Assembly: GCA_900316495.1 (NCBI GenBank)
Contig: ONDC01000047.1
Location: 1-33,594, forward strand
Length of the DNA stretch: 33,594 nt
Direction of reading: 5' to 3'
Origin: an uncultured Eubacteriales bacterium
GTDB lineage: Bacteria; Bacillota; Clostridia; Oscillospirales; Acutalibacteraceae
Under the pieces are notes generated by a model that was not told the DNA's origin, made no database searches, and saw only the letters and a list, made by a program, of their open reading frames with translations. Shown here piece by piece: positions 7,598 to 15,611 of the stretch (its first letter is position 1; every line of letters starts with the position of its first letter). The position numbers and the translations under genes were made by a program.

Positions 7598-8797
7598 ATG
7601 TATGAAAAAATACAGGCGATCAGGCAATTTGCCGTCAAAGCCGCGAATGCGTCGGTCAATTATGTCCGGACGACCTATATCGCCATGTGGGCGCTGATTC
7701 TCACCTGTACGATCTACGGCTGTATGCTGATTCACAGCGCGCGCCCTATCGCCATCAAGACGCAGGTGATGGCTGCCATGATCGGCTTTGGCGGGGCGTT
7801 TGTCATCTCGCTGATGGACTATCACCGGCTGGGACAGCTCTGGCCGCTGGTCGGCGGCGGGTGCGTGTTTTTGGTGGGACTGACATTTGTCGTCGGACAG
7901 TCGGCTATCGGCGGCAACGCCGTCGCCGATGACGTGGCGTGGCTGAACATCTTTGGCTACAGCTTTCAGCCCTCGGAGCTGATGAAAATCGGGTTTATTG
8001 TGACGTTTTCCTATCATTTGTCGTATGTAGTGGAGAAGAACACGCTGAACACGCTGTCGAGCGTGTTCATGCTGGGCGGTCACGCGCTGGTTCCTGTCGG
8101 ACTTTGCATCCTGCAGGGAGACGACGGAACGGCACTGATGTTCATGGTCATGTTCCTGATCATGTTCTTTTCCAGCGGTCTGAGCTGGAATTTCATCCTG
8201 CTCGGTCTTTCGGCGATTGTCGCCATGTCGCCTATCTTCTGGCAGAGCATGAGCCCTCATCAGCAGAAGCGTTTTTCGGCGGTCTATAATCCGCAGGAGG
8301 GCGACGAGATGGGCATTCTCTATCAGCAGACCCTCGGAAGAGTGGCAATCGGCAACGGCGGACTCACCGGCGAAGGCCACGGGACAAGCACCATGATCCA
8401 ATCGGGACTGGTGCCTGAGGATCACAACGACTTCATTTTCACGGTGGCGTGCGAGGAATTCGGCTTCCTTGGCGCGGTGTTCCTCTTGGGACTGCTGTTC
8501 GCCGTGATGATGCTTTCGCTGTACGCCGCCTTCAAGGCGGTGGATACGATGGGACGGTTTATGTGCATCGGATTCTTTGCCATGATCGCCACGCAGACCA
8601 TTTTCAATATCGGCATGTGCATTTCGGTGCTGCCGGTTATCGGTATCACGCTTCCCTTCTTCTCCGCGGGCGGATCGTCGAGTATGTGTCTGTATTTCGG
8701 CGTGGGAATCGTGCAGAGCGTCTACATGCGGACAATGGAAAGCACCGGCGCCGCAATCGGCGGAAAAAGGCGTAGCATGCGCGTCCGCTACAGTTGA
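7598..8797 (+). CDS. rodA: RodA/FtsW/SpoVE (SEDS) peptidoglycan glycosyltransferase, RodA type
   Basis: 399 residues with about ten membrane segments. SEDS proteins polymerise lipid II into glycan strands together with a class B PBP. Diagnostic blocks are FQPSELMKIG, LQGDDGTA, SMSPHQQKRFSAV followed by GILYQQTLGRVAIGNGG, VPEDHNDFIFTVACEEFG, and the C-terminal GITLPFFSAGGSS. The 8294-region loop and VPEDHNDFIF are features of RodA/SpoVE rather than a transporter. AAAGGAAAG lies 12 nt before the ATG. No partner PBP or mreBCD gene is adjacent, so rod-elongation versus sporulation (SpoVE-like) function cannot be settled from context. Confidence 0.9.
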   Translation: MYEKIQAIRQFAVKAANASVNYVRTTYIAMWALILTCTIYGCMLIHSARPIAIKTQVMAAMIGFGGAFVISLMDYHRLGQLWPLVGGGCVFLVGLTFVVGQSAIGGNAVADDVAWLNIFGYSFQPSELMKIGFIVTFSYHLSYVVEKNTLNTLSSVFMLGGHALVPVGLCILQGDDGTALMFMVMFLIMFFSSGLSWNFILLGLSAIVAMSPIFWQSMSPHQQKRFSAVYNPQEGDEMGILYQQTLGRVAIGNGGLTGEGHGTSTMIQSGLVPEDHNDFIFTVACEEFGFLGAVFLLGLLFAVMMLSLYAAFKAVDTMGRFMCIGFFAMIATQTIFNIGMCISVLPVIGITLPFFSAGGSSSMCLYFGVGIVQSVYMRTMESTGAAIGGKRRSMRVRYS

Positions 8798-8802
8798 TTA
8801 TT

Positions 8803-8820
8803 CGGATAATAAATTATCCG
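8803..8820. repeat. Perfect inverted repeat between rodA and the LRR/Ig gene
   Basis: CGGATAA, TAAA, TTATCCG form a 7-bp palindromic arm pair with a 4-nt loop, 5 bp after the rodA stop. There is no T-run, so it is not a classic terminator; it could be an operator or an mRNA processing hairpin. Confidence 0.4.
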
Positions 8821-8850
8821 GACAATAAATCAAAAAGGGAATGGAAGATT

Positions 8851-10272
8851 ATGAAAAACAGATGGATTAAACGCACCGCAGCCTGCGGTATGACAGTGCT
8901 GGTGTTTCTTCTTTGGGGAATGACGACCTATGCAGACCCCATCAGCAGCGGCAATTACGGTACGGGAGACGATAATGATTCCGAATGGAACGACGATTGG
9001 AATACCTCGTCCGGCCAATGCGGAGACAACATGGAATGGGTGCTGGATCACTCAAACGGCGCTCTCTCCATAAGCGGAGAAGGCGAAATGTGGTGCCGTA
9101 CCTCACACGGGGAGGATCTGTGGAACGTGCGGAATGTCAGTAGCGTTGCCTTCTCCGGCGACATTACATCGATCGGCGCGGAGGCCTTTTCGGGATGTAC
9201 GCAGCTGACAGCCGTCGCGTTGCCCCGGACGGTCAAGCGGGTGGGAACCGGCGCTTTTGAAGGCTGCGCCGCTCTCGGACGCGTGGAGCTTGTCAACACG
9301 GTTGCCACTCTCGGCAATCAATGCTTTGCGGGCTGTGAAGCGCTGACCGATCTATATTTTACCGGCTCGGCGCAGGACTGGCGGTTTCTCACCGAGGGAA
9401 TCCAGACGGGGCTGTCCCCCTCTGTCGTCATGCATTTCAGCAGTTCGGTGACGGTGACTGTTCAGCCGTCGGACGTCAGGGTCAGCCCGGGCGCTTTGGC
9501 GCGGTTCTCTGTTGTCGCGCAGGGAAACGGGGCGCTCCAATATCAGTGGTATTACCGGAAGAAGGGTGCGACCGGGTGGAGCATCTGGAAAAAGCATACC
9601 ACGGCGGCGACCTCCGCCGTTGCCAATGACAGCTGGAACGGAATGCAGGTTTATTGCCGGATAGAGGATTCGGATCATTACGTTTCGAGCGATCTCTGCA
9701 CGATCACGCTTCTTGAAGGGGTCAAAATCATTACGCAGCCCTCCGATGTGACAATGAACGTCGGAGAGGAAGCGACCTTTACCGTGAAGGCGGAGGGCAA
9801 CGACCTGAATTATCAGTGGTACTACAAAAAAGCCGGAGCAGCGGCGTGGAGCATATGGAAGGCGCACACCACTGCGACTACCGTTGCGCGCGCCAATGAT
9901 ACCTGGGACGGAATGCAGGTTTATTGCAGGGTCAGCGACAGTGCGGGAGCCTCGACGAATTCCCAGCCCGCCACAGTGAAGCTCAACGGAATGCCGAAGA
10001 TCGTGACGCAGTCGGGTGATGTGGCGACCGGCGTGGATGCCATCGTAAGGTTTTCGGTCAAAGCGCAGGGGAGCCATCTGACCTATCAGTGGTACTATAT
10101 GAAATACGGCGCAAAGTGCTGGAGCGTCTGGAAGAAGCATACCACGGCGACCACAACGGCTTGTTCCAACAGCACATGGGACGGGATGCAGGTCTATTGC
10201 CGGATCACTGACGGCTTCGGAAGAACGTTATCCTCCGAGCCTGTGACAATCAGGCTGACAAAAAAATCATAA
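8851..10272 (+). CDS. Secreted BspA-like LRR_5 protein with three tandem Ig-like domains
   Basis: 473 residues. A signal peptide spans 1-28 (hydrophobic AACGMTVLVFLLWGM). A Asp/Asn-rich region follows, then about three LRR_5 (BspA-type) repeats at 95-170 with G-A/Q-x-A/C-F-x-G-C signatures. Three homologous ~90-residue Ig-like domains occupy 200-287, 291-377 and 382-470. Each has YQWYY (231, 321, 412), a W-S-x-W-K-x-H-T-T-A core and a W-x-G-M-Q-V-Y-C-R strand. The ATG at 8851 follows GGGAATGGAAG; an ATG at 8794 overlapping rodA is less likely because it precedes the signal peptide. There is no LPXTG, SLH or wall-binding domain, so it may be released or bound non-covalently. Likely adhesion or surface interaction; ligand unknown. 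Confidence 0.8.
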   Translation: MKNRWIKRTAACGMTVLVFLLWGMTTYADPISSGNYGTGDDNDSEWNDDWNTSSGQCGDNMEWVLDHSNGALSISGEGEMWCRTSHGEDLWNVRNVSSVAFSGDITSIGAEAFSGCTQLTAVALPRTVKRVGTGAFEGCAALGRVELVNTVATLGNQCFAGCEALTDLYFTGSAQDWRFLTEGIQTGLSPSVVMHFSSSVTVTVQPSDVRVSPGALARFSVVAQGNGALQYQWYYRKKGATGWSIWKKHTTAATSAVANDSWNGMQVYCRIEDSDHYVSSDLCTITLLEGVKIITQPSDVTMNVGEEATFTVKAEGNDLNYQWYYKKAGAAAWSIWKAHTTATTVARANDTWDGMQVYCRVSDSAGASTNSQPATVKLNGMPKIVTQSGDVATGVDAIVRFSVKAQGSHLTYQWYYMKYGAKCWSVWKKHTTATTTACSNSTWDGMQVYCRITDGFGRTLSSEPVTIRLTKKS

Positions 10273-10273
10273 A

Positions 10274-10322
10274 ACAAAATCCAAAAGCCGCAGAATCGCT
10301 CAAAACGAACGGTTCCGCGGCT
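10274..10322 (-). terminator. Terminator of ackA, possibly shared with the convergent gene
   Basis: AGCCGCAGAATC (10286-10297) pairs with GGTTCCGCGGCT (10311-10322) with one A-C mismatch and one G-U pair. On the minus strand the stem is followed by TTTTGGATTTTGTT, a T-rich tail. It lies between the convergent ends of the LRR/Ig gene and ackA. Confidence 0.65.
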
Positions 10323-10352
10323 GAATTAGTGATATGGATGAATCGGCGATGA

Positions 10353-11567
10353 TTACGCGTTTAAGCCCTTGACAATGTCTCTGGTGTCTCTTGCGATGAC
10401 CATTTCCTCATCGGTGGGAATGACGTAAACCCTGACCTTGCTTTCGGGAGTGGAGATTTCCGCTTCCTTGCCGTGGATGGAGGCGTTGATCTCTTCGTCA
10501 AGCTCCACGCCGAAGCACTCAAGGTAACGGCAGATCTTGGAGCGGTGCACGGTCTGGTTTTCGCCGATACCAGCGGTAAAGACCAGGGCGTCCATGCCGC
10601 CGAGCGCGACATAGTAGCTGCCGATGAATTTCGCGATCTGATACTCAAGAATCTGATGGGTGAGGATGGCTCTCTCATTGCCCTCCTTGGCAGCGGCGGT
10701 GACGTCGCGGTCATCGCTGGAAACGCCGGACAGACCGAGCATACCGGATTTCTTATTGAGGATGGCATCCATTTCTGCGGGGGAGAGACCCTCCTTCTCC
10801 ATTATGAAGGTGACAACCGAGGGATCGAGCGAGCCGGAGCGGGTGCCCATGATGAAGCCGTCGAGGGGAGTCAGACCCATCGAGGTGTCGATGACCTTGC
10901 CGTCCTTGACGGCGGAGATGGAGGAGCCGTTACCGAGGTGGCAGTTGATGATGCGTGTGCCTTCGGGATTTTCAGCCTTGCCGAGCAGCTCAAGGCATCT
11001 GCCGGTGACATATCTGTGGCTGGTGCCGTGGAAGCCGTAGCGGCGGATGGAATACTTCTCGTAATACTCATAGGGAACGCCGAAGATGTATGCCTTTTCG
11101 GGCATGGTGGAATGGAAGGAAGTGTCAAAGACGGCGACCTGCGGAACGTCCTTGCCGAATACATCGATAGCGGCTTCAATGCCCTGAATGTGAGCGGGAT
11201 TGTGAAGGGGCGCGAGCGGGCTGAGTCCGCGGATGCCCTCGATGACCTCTTCTGTGATGAGACAGCTGTCCTTGAAGAGCGCGCCGCCCTGCACCACTCT
11301 GTGACCGAGCGCGGAGATCTCGCTGAGATCGTCGACCACCTTGCCGTCGCCGGAGGTAAGGGCTTCCTTGACGGCGTTGAATGCCTCGGTGTGGTTGGGC
11401 ATGGCAACCTCGGTCACATAGGATTCCCCGTTGACCTTGTGGGTGAGCTTGCTGCCATCCATGCCGATTCTCTCGCAAAGACCCTTTGCGATGACAGACT
11501 CGTTCTCCATGTCGATGAGCTGATATTTGAGGGACGAGCTGCCTGCGTTGATAACAAGAATTTTCAT
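10353..11567 (-). CDS. ackA: Acetate kinase
   Basis: 404 residues, normal length. It interconverts acetyl phosphate plus ADP with acetate plus ATP, the substrate-level phosphorylation step of fermentation. ASKHA-fold motifs are ILVINAGSSSLKYQL at the N terminus, GHRVVQGG, DTSFHSTMP, CHLGNGSSIS, MGTRSGSLDP (containing the catalytic Arg) and FTAGIGENQ. AGGAGA is 8 nt before the ATG. It is monocistronic and divergent from tmcAL; pta is not next to it, unlike in many Firmicutes. Confidence 0.97.
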   Translation of the reverse strand: MKILVINAGSSSLKYQLIDMENESVIAKGLCERIGMDGSKLTHKVNGESYVTEVAMPNHTEAFNAVKEALTSGDGKVVDDLSEISALGHRVVQGGALFKDSCLITEEVIEGIRGLSPLAPLHNPAHIQGIEAAIDVFGKDVPQVAVFDTSFHSTMPEKAYIFGVPYEYYEKYSIRRYGFHGTSHRYVTGRCLELLGKAENPEGTRIINCHLGNGSSISAVKDGKVIDTSMGLTPLDGFIMGTRSGSLDPSVVTFIMEKEGLSPAEMDAILNKKSGMLGLSGVSSDDRDVTAAAKEGNERAILTHQILEYQIAKFIGSYYVALGGMDALVFTAGIGENQTVHRSKICRYLECFGVELDEEINASIHGKEAEISTPESKVRVYVIPTDEEMVIARDTRDIVKGLNA

Positions 11568-11641
11568 TGTTTTTTTCTCCTATCATAAAATATTGTGAGA
11601 ATACTGCGAAAAAACAATTGAATTTGCATATTCCTGATTAT

Positions 11642-11670
11642 ATAATATAACATAATAAAAAAAATTTCAA
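11642..11670 (-). promoter_or_regulatory. Probable promoter of ackA
   Basis: On the minus strand TTGAAA (11670-11665) and TATTAT (11647-11642) are 17 bp apart. The surrounding run of A/T makes chance matches easier, so the call is moderate. Confidence 0.45.
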
Positions 11671-11724
11671 GCAGTATCATAAAAACACAAAAAAAATTTT
11701 ACCAAAGGGAGTGGTTTTTTTTAG

Positions 11725-12933
11725 ATGGATTCCATAGAGAACGGCAAAACGGCGGCGATTATTGCCGAATACAATCCCTTTCACAACGGACACATGCTTC
11801 ATATTGCCAGGACGAAGGAGCGCACCGGCGCGACATGTATTGTCGTGATTATGAGCGGCCAATTTGTGCAGCGGGGGGACTGTGCGATCTGCGACAAATT
11901 CAGCCGTGCCCGGATGGCGCTGGAGGGAGGGGCCGACCTTGTGCTCGAGCTGCCGCTTCCCTTTGCCTGCGCGGGGGCGGAGCGGTTTGCCCTTGGCGGC
12001 ACGGGCATGACGGACGCGCTGGGCTGTGTCGATTACCTGAGCTTTGGGATGGAATGTGACAGCGAAGAACAGCTGATTCGGACGGCGTGCGCTGTGTCGG
12101 ATGAGGCGATCAAACCGGAGCTTGACAGACTTCTTGCCGGCGGCATGACATTTGCCGCCGCTCGCACGGAGGCGGTTCGCAGCGTGTACGGAGACGCGGC
12201 GGCGGATGTTTTGTGTATGCCCAATAATGCCCTTGCCGTTGAATACATCCGCGCTTTGAAGCGGCTGGATTCACGCATAGAGCCGGTGGGAATCAGACGT
12301 GAGGGGGCAGTTCACGATTCGTGGGAGCTGTCGGGCGATATTGCCTCGGCAACTGCCGTGAGACATATGCTTGTTGACGGACGGCTGGATGAAGCCGGAC
12401 GATACATCCCCGCCTTTACCCGCATAACGCTTGGTGAGCAAATGAAGGAGGGCAAGGCGCCTGCCGATCTCAGACGATGTGAAAGAGCCATTCTATCCCG
12501 CCTGAGAAGCATGACCCGCGAACAGCTTGCCCGTCTTCCGGATATTTCCGAGGGGCTGGAAAACAGAATCTTTGACTGTGCGCGTTCTGCCTGCTCACTG
12601 GAGGAGCTGTATGACGCGATCAAAACCAAGCGCTACAGTCACGCCCGCATCCGAAGAATTATTCTTTCCGCCTTTCTGGGACTGCGGGCGGAGCATGCCG
12701 ATCGGGTGAGATACCTCCGCCTTCTTGGGATGAATGAGAGGGGTAGGAGACTCCTTTCGTGGGCAAAGCCGAAGCTGCCGGTTATCTCGTCGTACCGGCA
12801 GGCAATGGGGTTGCCGCAGGAGGCGCGGAATCATTACCTTCTGGAAAGTCACGCGGGCGATCTGTGGGGACTGATGACGCCTACGGTTCAGCCTTGCGGA
12901 GCCGATATGACCTCAAAGTTAATTGTATTGTGA
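11725..12933 (+). CDS. tmcAL: tRNA(Met) cytidine acetate ligase TmcAL (YlbM family)
   Basis: 402 residues. TmcAL activates acetate with ATP and forms N4-acetylcytidine at the wobble C34 of elongator tRNA(Met). The N-terminal nucleotidyltransferase-like part shows AEYNPFHNGH (HxGH class), then VIMSGQFVQRGDCAI, the family block with FSRARMALEGGADLVLELP, and FALGG. SGDIASATAVR and KRYSHARIRRI match the remaining YlbM signatures. AAAGGGAG lies 13 nt before the ATG, with a T-run between. It is divergent from ackA and ends at a strong hairpin. The C-terminal residues end in a hydrophobic SKLIVL, and length is normal. Confidence 0.92.
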   Translation: MDSIENGKTAAIIAEYNPFHNGHMLHIARTKERTGATCIVVIMSGQFVQRGDCAICDKFSRARMALEGGADLVLELPLPFACAGAERFALGGTGMTDALGCVDYLSFGMECDSEEQLIRTACAVSDEAIKPELDRLLAGGMTFAAARTEAVRSVYGDAAADVLCMPNNALAVEYIRALKRLDSRIEPVGIRREGAVHDSWELSGDIASATAVRHMLVDGRLDEAGRYIPAFTRITLGEQMKEGKAPADLRRCERAILSRLRSMTREQLARLPDISEGLENRIFDCARSACSLEELYDAIKTKRYSHARIRRIILSAFLGLRAEHADRVRYLRLLGMNERGRRLLSWAKPKLPVISSYRQAMGLPQEARNHYLLESHAGDLWGLMTPTVQPCGADMTSKLIVL

Positions 12934-12967
12934 ATCGATCCGATCAAATATTGATTGACAGATAGCG

Positions 12968-13019
12968 AAAACCGTTTGCAGTATTAGCGTGAGTCCGGAT
13001 GATGCAAACGGTTTTTTCG
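12968..13019. terminator. Bidirectional terminator between tmcAL and the serine hydrolase
   Basis: AAAACCGTTTGCA (12968-12980) is perfectly complementary to TGCAAACGGTTTT (13003-13015). The right arm runs into TTTTTT on the plus strand, and the A-run of the left arm supplies a U-tract for the opposite direction, so it can end both convergent genes. Confidence 0.8.
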
Positions 13020-13025
13020 TCGATG

Positions 13026-14604
13026 TTATTTGATGATATTCTGATAGCTGTAGTTCATGATGTCGTCGCAGACAGCGAAAACGGTGTTTTTGTTCCTCTT
13101 GGTAAATGCCCCGGAGGTAATGATGACGATGCCGCTTTTGTCGGCGGGGTCAAACGCCATAAGAGAAAAAATGCCGTAGGATGCGCCGTTGTGGAAATAC
13201 ATCTCCCTGCCTTTGATAAGCTCGCGTGATTTGCGGATGCCGATGCACTGCTGGAATCCCTTCCCCGTGTCGATTTTCTGATCCTTGAGCATCTCGCTGA
13301 GTGAATGCTGGGAGAGATACTGTTTGCCGTTGTATTGCCCCTCGTTGATCAGGATGGTTGTCACTCTGGCGAGGTCTGCGGAGCTGATAAGCAGTCCGCC
13401 CTGTCCGAGGTGGAAGGTATTGCCCGGCTTGCCCCTTTCCTGCGAACGGCAAAGGTATTTGCTGCTGCAATTGACCTTGTCGCCGGTGTAGCATTCCGCG
13501 ACAAGCGATTTGTCGGAGAGATACTTGGCGTCAATCGAAGAATTTCTCCTTTGCGTATTTTGAGATAGTCTGATCTGCGGATTTTTCCACTACTGCGCCC
13601 GCAATTCCCATTCCTAAATTGCAGTAAAGGAATTTTTCTCCGGGAGGGGAGACATAAAAGTTGCGGTTGCTCGTAATATCCTTGAGTTTTTTTGAAAATG
13701 CCTGATCTCTGTCGATGAGACCGGATGTATGCGTGAGGAGCATGCGCATGGTGACGGTTTTTTTGGGATATGTGGGATTCAGAAATCTGTAGCCCATAAT
13801 GTCAGTCAGGTTGCCATCGAGATCCAGCTTTTCGTCGTCTACCTCAGACATGGCAAGCATAGAGGTGAAAACCTTTGTGATCGAGGCAATCCTGAATTTT
13901 GTGTTCTCATTTACCTTGAGCTTCTTCTGCTTGTTGGCGTATCCGTACTCGAATGTATACGCGACGGTGCCGTTTTTGATTATGGCAACAGAGGCGCCGG
14001 TGGTTGTGTAATTTTTCAGAATGGCGGCAATGTCGTCGCCCTCCTTCGTGCCCTTCATGCTGATCGGATCGCCGGAGGTGAAGACGGGAATGTGCTTGAC
14101 GACCACCTTCTTTTCGGCAATATCGCCGCAGGCTTTTATAATCCAGCCTGTCTTGCTTCCGGCATATTGAATTTTGTATCTTTTCTTACTCTCGGAAATA
14201 TATTCCACTTCGGCTCCTGAGTTCAGAGTTGCCACTAATCTGGACGTATCGCTGTCCTCTGCGCGGACGTTTGTTGTTTTGTTGATTTTGACGATCTTTA
14301 CAGTGACCGTTTCTTCAGTGGAGAGCGGAATATTGGTCTGGGCTTCGGTGTCCGATGAGACTGTCCCTTCAGGGGTGCTTGTCTCGGATGAAGATAAATC
14401 CGAGGTGGAGATTTCGTTGATGGCTCCGTCGGATTCCTCGTTAGCACGCAGATCAAAGGCAGATTGTTCGCCCTCCGACGAAACAGCATCTATTGGAACC
14501 GTACCGCCCTTGTTCTGGTATCCGAACCATCCTGAAAGAAGCATTATCAGAAAAATCGCCGCTGCGGAAATGATTTTGGAAAGCCTTTTCAGATTTTGTT
14601 TCAT
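13026..14604 (-). pseudogene. Membrane-anchored SH3 / beta-lactamase-fold serine hydrolase, frameshifted
   Basis: The first frame (14604-13531, 357 residues) has an N-terminal membrane anchor (ISAAAIFLIMLLSGWFGY), a Ser/Thr/Glu-rich spacer, one SH3 domain (about 100-165) and the start of a beta-lactamase/PBP4*-type domain with the nucleophile motif IASITKVFT (S-x-x-K), LLTHTSGL and FLYCNLG (Y-x-N). It stops at TGA 13533-13531 after KEKFFD. From ATT at 13535 the next frame reads IDAKYLSDKSLVAE on to GQGGLLISSADLA and the H-N-G motif in YFHNGASYG, and ends at 13026. Homologues read like F-D-P-L-G-M/I at the join, so a deletion of about 11 nt (or any loss of 3n+2) fits. Family members act on D-Ala peptides or esters; the exact activity is unknown. 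Confidence 0.8.
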
Positions 14605-14655
14605 GATCCTTTATCCTTGATTGAATTGATTTGTACAGATGTAATGCATTCAAGA

Positions 14656-14703
14656 TAAAAAACGCACCGCAAATACATATAGGTATATGATCATTGCGGT
14701 GCG
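14656..14703 (-). terminator. Terminator of the zinc-ribbon/Ig gene
   Basis: CGCACCGCAA (14663-14672) pairs perfectly with TTGCGGTGCG (14694-14703). On the minus strand the stem is followed by TTTTTTATC. It starts 9 nt beyond the stop of the gene at 14712 and separates it from the serine hydrolase gene. Confidence 0.8.
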
Positions 14704-14711
14704 AGGGAGGT

Positions 14712-15503
14712 TTATTTTTCTATCGTAATGGTGATAATGTCAGAGGCCAGTGAGGTGCGGTTGTTATCGACGATCATGCAGTAGACCTGCATGCCGTCCC
14801 AGGTTTCGTTCGCCTTGGAAGCAGTTTTGGGCATGTCATGATTCTTCCACACGTGCCACATCTGTTCACCGCTCTTTTTGACGTACCACTGATAGGTCAG
14901 GTTGGTGCCCCGCGCATCGACAAAGAATTCTGTGAGCGTGCCTGCCTTGATCTTGACGTCTTCGGATTGGGAGACGATTTGAATTGTGGTCGCGCGGGAA
15001 TCGGCGGGAGTCAGGGAAAGCACCTTGTCCAGAAGCAGGAAGCCGATCATGGCAAGCAGTGCCGCGGAAAGCAGAATAACGGCAAGCGAGAGCCTTCCGT
15101 TTGCGTCTGACGTGAGAGCCTGCTCTTCCTGAACGGCAAGTTCGTCGGAGATTTCCTCATCCTCGGGCTGCCCGGATTCCTGATCCTCATTTGCTTCTTC
15201 CTCTGTTGCTTCGCTGTTTTCAGGCCGATTTTCATCTGATTCATCAAAGGCTTCTTCATCCGCTTCTTCGTCAGACTCATCAGAGACGTCTTCCATTAAG
15301 GCATCGCCGTTTTCGTCGTCAGTCGCTGTCGTCTCTGTATTGCTGATTTCGTCGAAGCAAATTGTCAGATCAGTCAGATTATCAGCTTCAGGAAGGTTAT
15401 CGTTTTCATCTTTGTCGGCGGGGCTTTCTATTAACTTGTTTCCGCAGGAGGTGCAAAAAAACGAGCCGTCGTCAATTTCCACGCCGCAAAATGGACATTT
15501 CAT
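14712..15503 (-). CDS. Zinc-ribbon, acidic-linker, single-pass membrane protein with extracellular Ig-like domain
   Basis: 263 residues. A zinc ribbon at 3-20 (CPFC ... CTSC) is followed by an extremely Asp/Glu-rich linker (about 25-131), one membrane helix (138-160) and an outside domain (172-263). The outside domain is clearly related to the Ig-like repeats of the protein encoded at 8851-10272: TYQWYVKKSG, W-H-V-W-K-N-H, and ETWDGMQVYC occur in the same order and spacing. The predicted topology puts the zinc ribbon inside and the Ig-like domain outside. GGAGG lies 7 nt before the ATG. Function unknown; the layout suggests a sensor, scaffold or partner of the secreted Ig protein. Confidence 0.75.
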   Translation of the reverse strand: MKCPFCGVEIDDGSFFCTSCGNKLIESPADKDENDNLPEADNLTDLTICFDEISNTETTATDDENGDALMEDVSDESDEEADEEAFDESDENRPENSEATEEEANEDQESGQPEDEEISDELAVQEEQALTSDANGRLSLAVILLSAALLAMIGFLLLDKVLSLTPADSRATTIQIVSQSEDVKIKAGTLTEFFVDARGTNLTYQWYVKKSGEQMWHVWKNHDMPKTASKANETWDGMQVYCMIVDNNRTSLASDIITITIEK

Positions 15504-15561
15504 GTTGATTCCTCCAAAAAAATACTGAATAGTTGATTTTTATAAAAATTTAAAAAAATTA

Positions 15562-15603
15562 AACACCTTGTCATGCCATAACCTGAAATGCCGACAAGGT
15601 GTT
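15562..15603 (-). terminator. Terminator of the purF-purB operon
   Basis: AACACCTTGTC (15562-15572) pairs perfectly with GACAAGGTGTT (15593-15603), and on the minus strand it is followed by TAATTTTTTTAAATTTTT. It starts 9 nt after the purB stop. Confidence 0.8.
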
Positions 15604-15611
15604 ACTATCAA

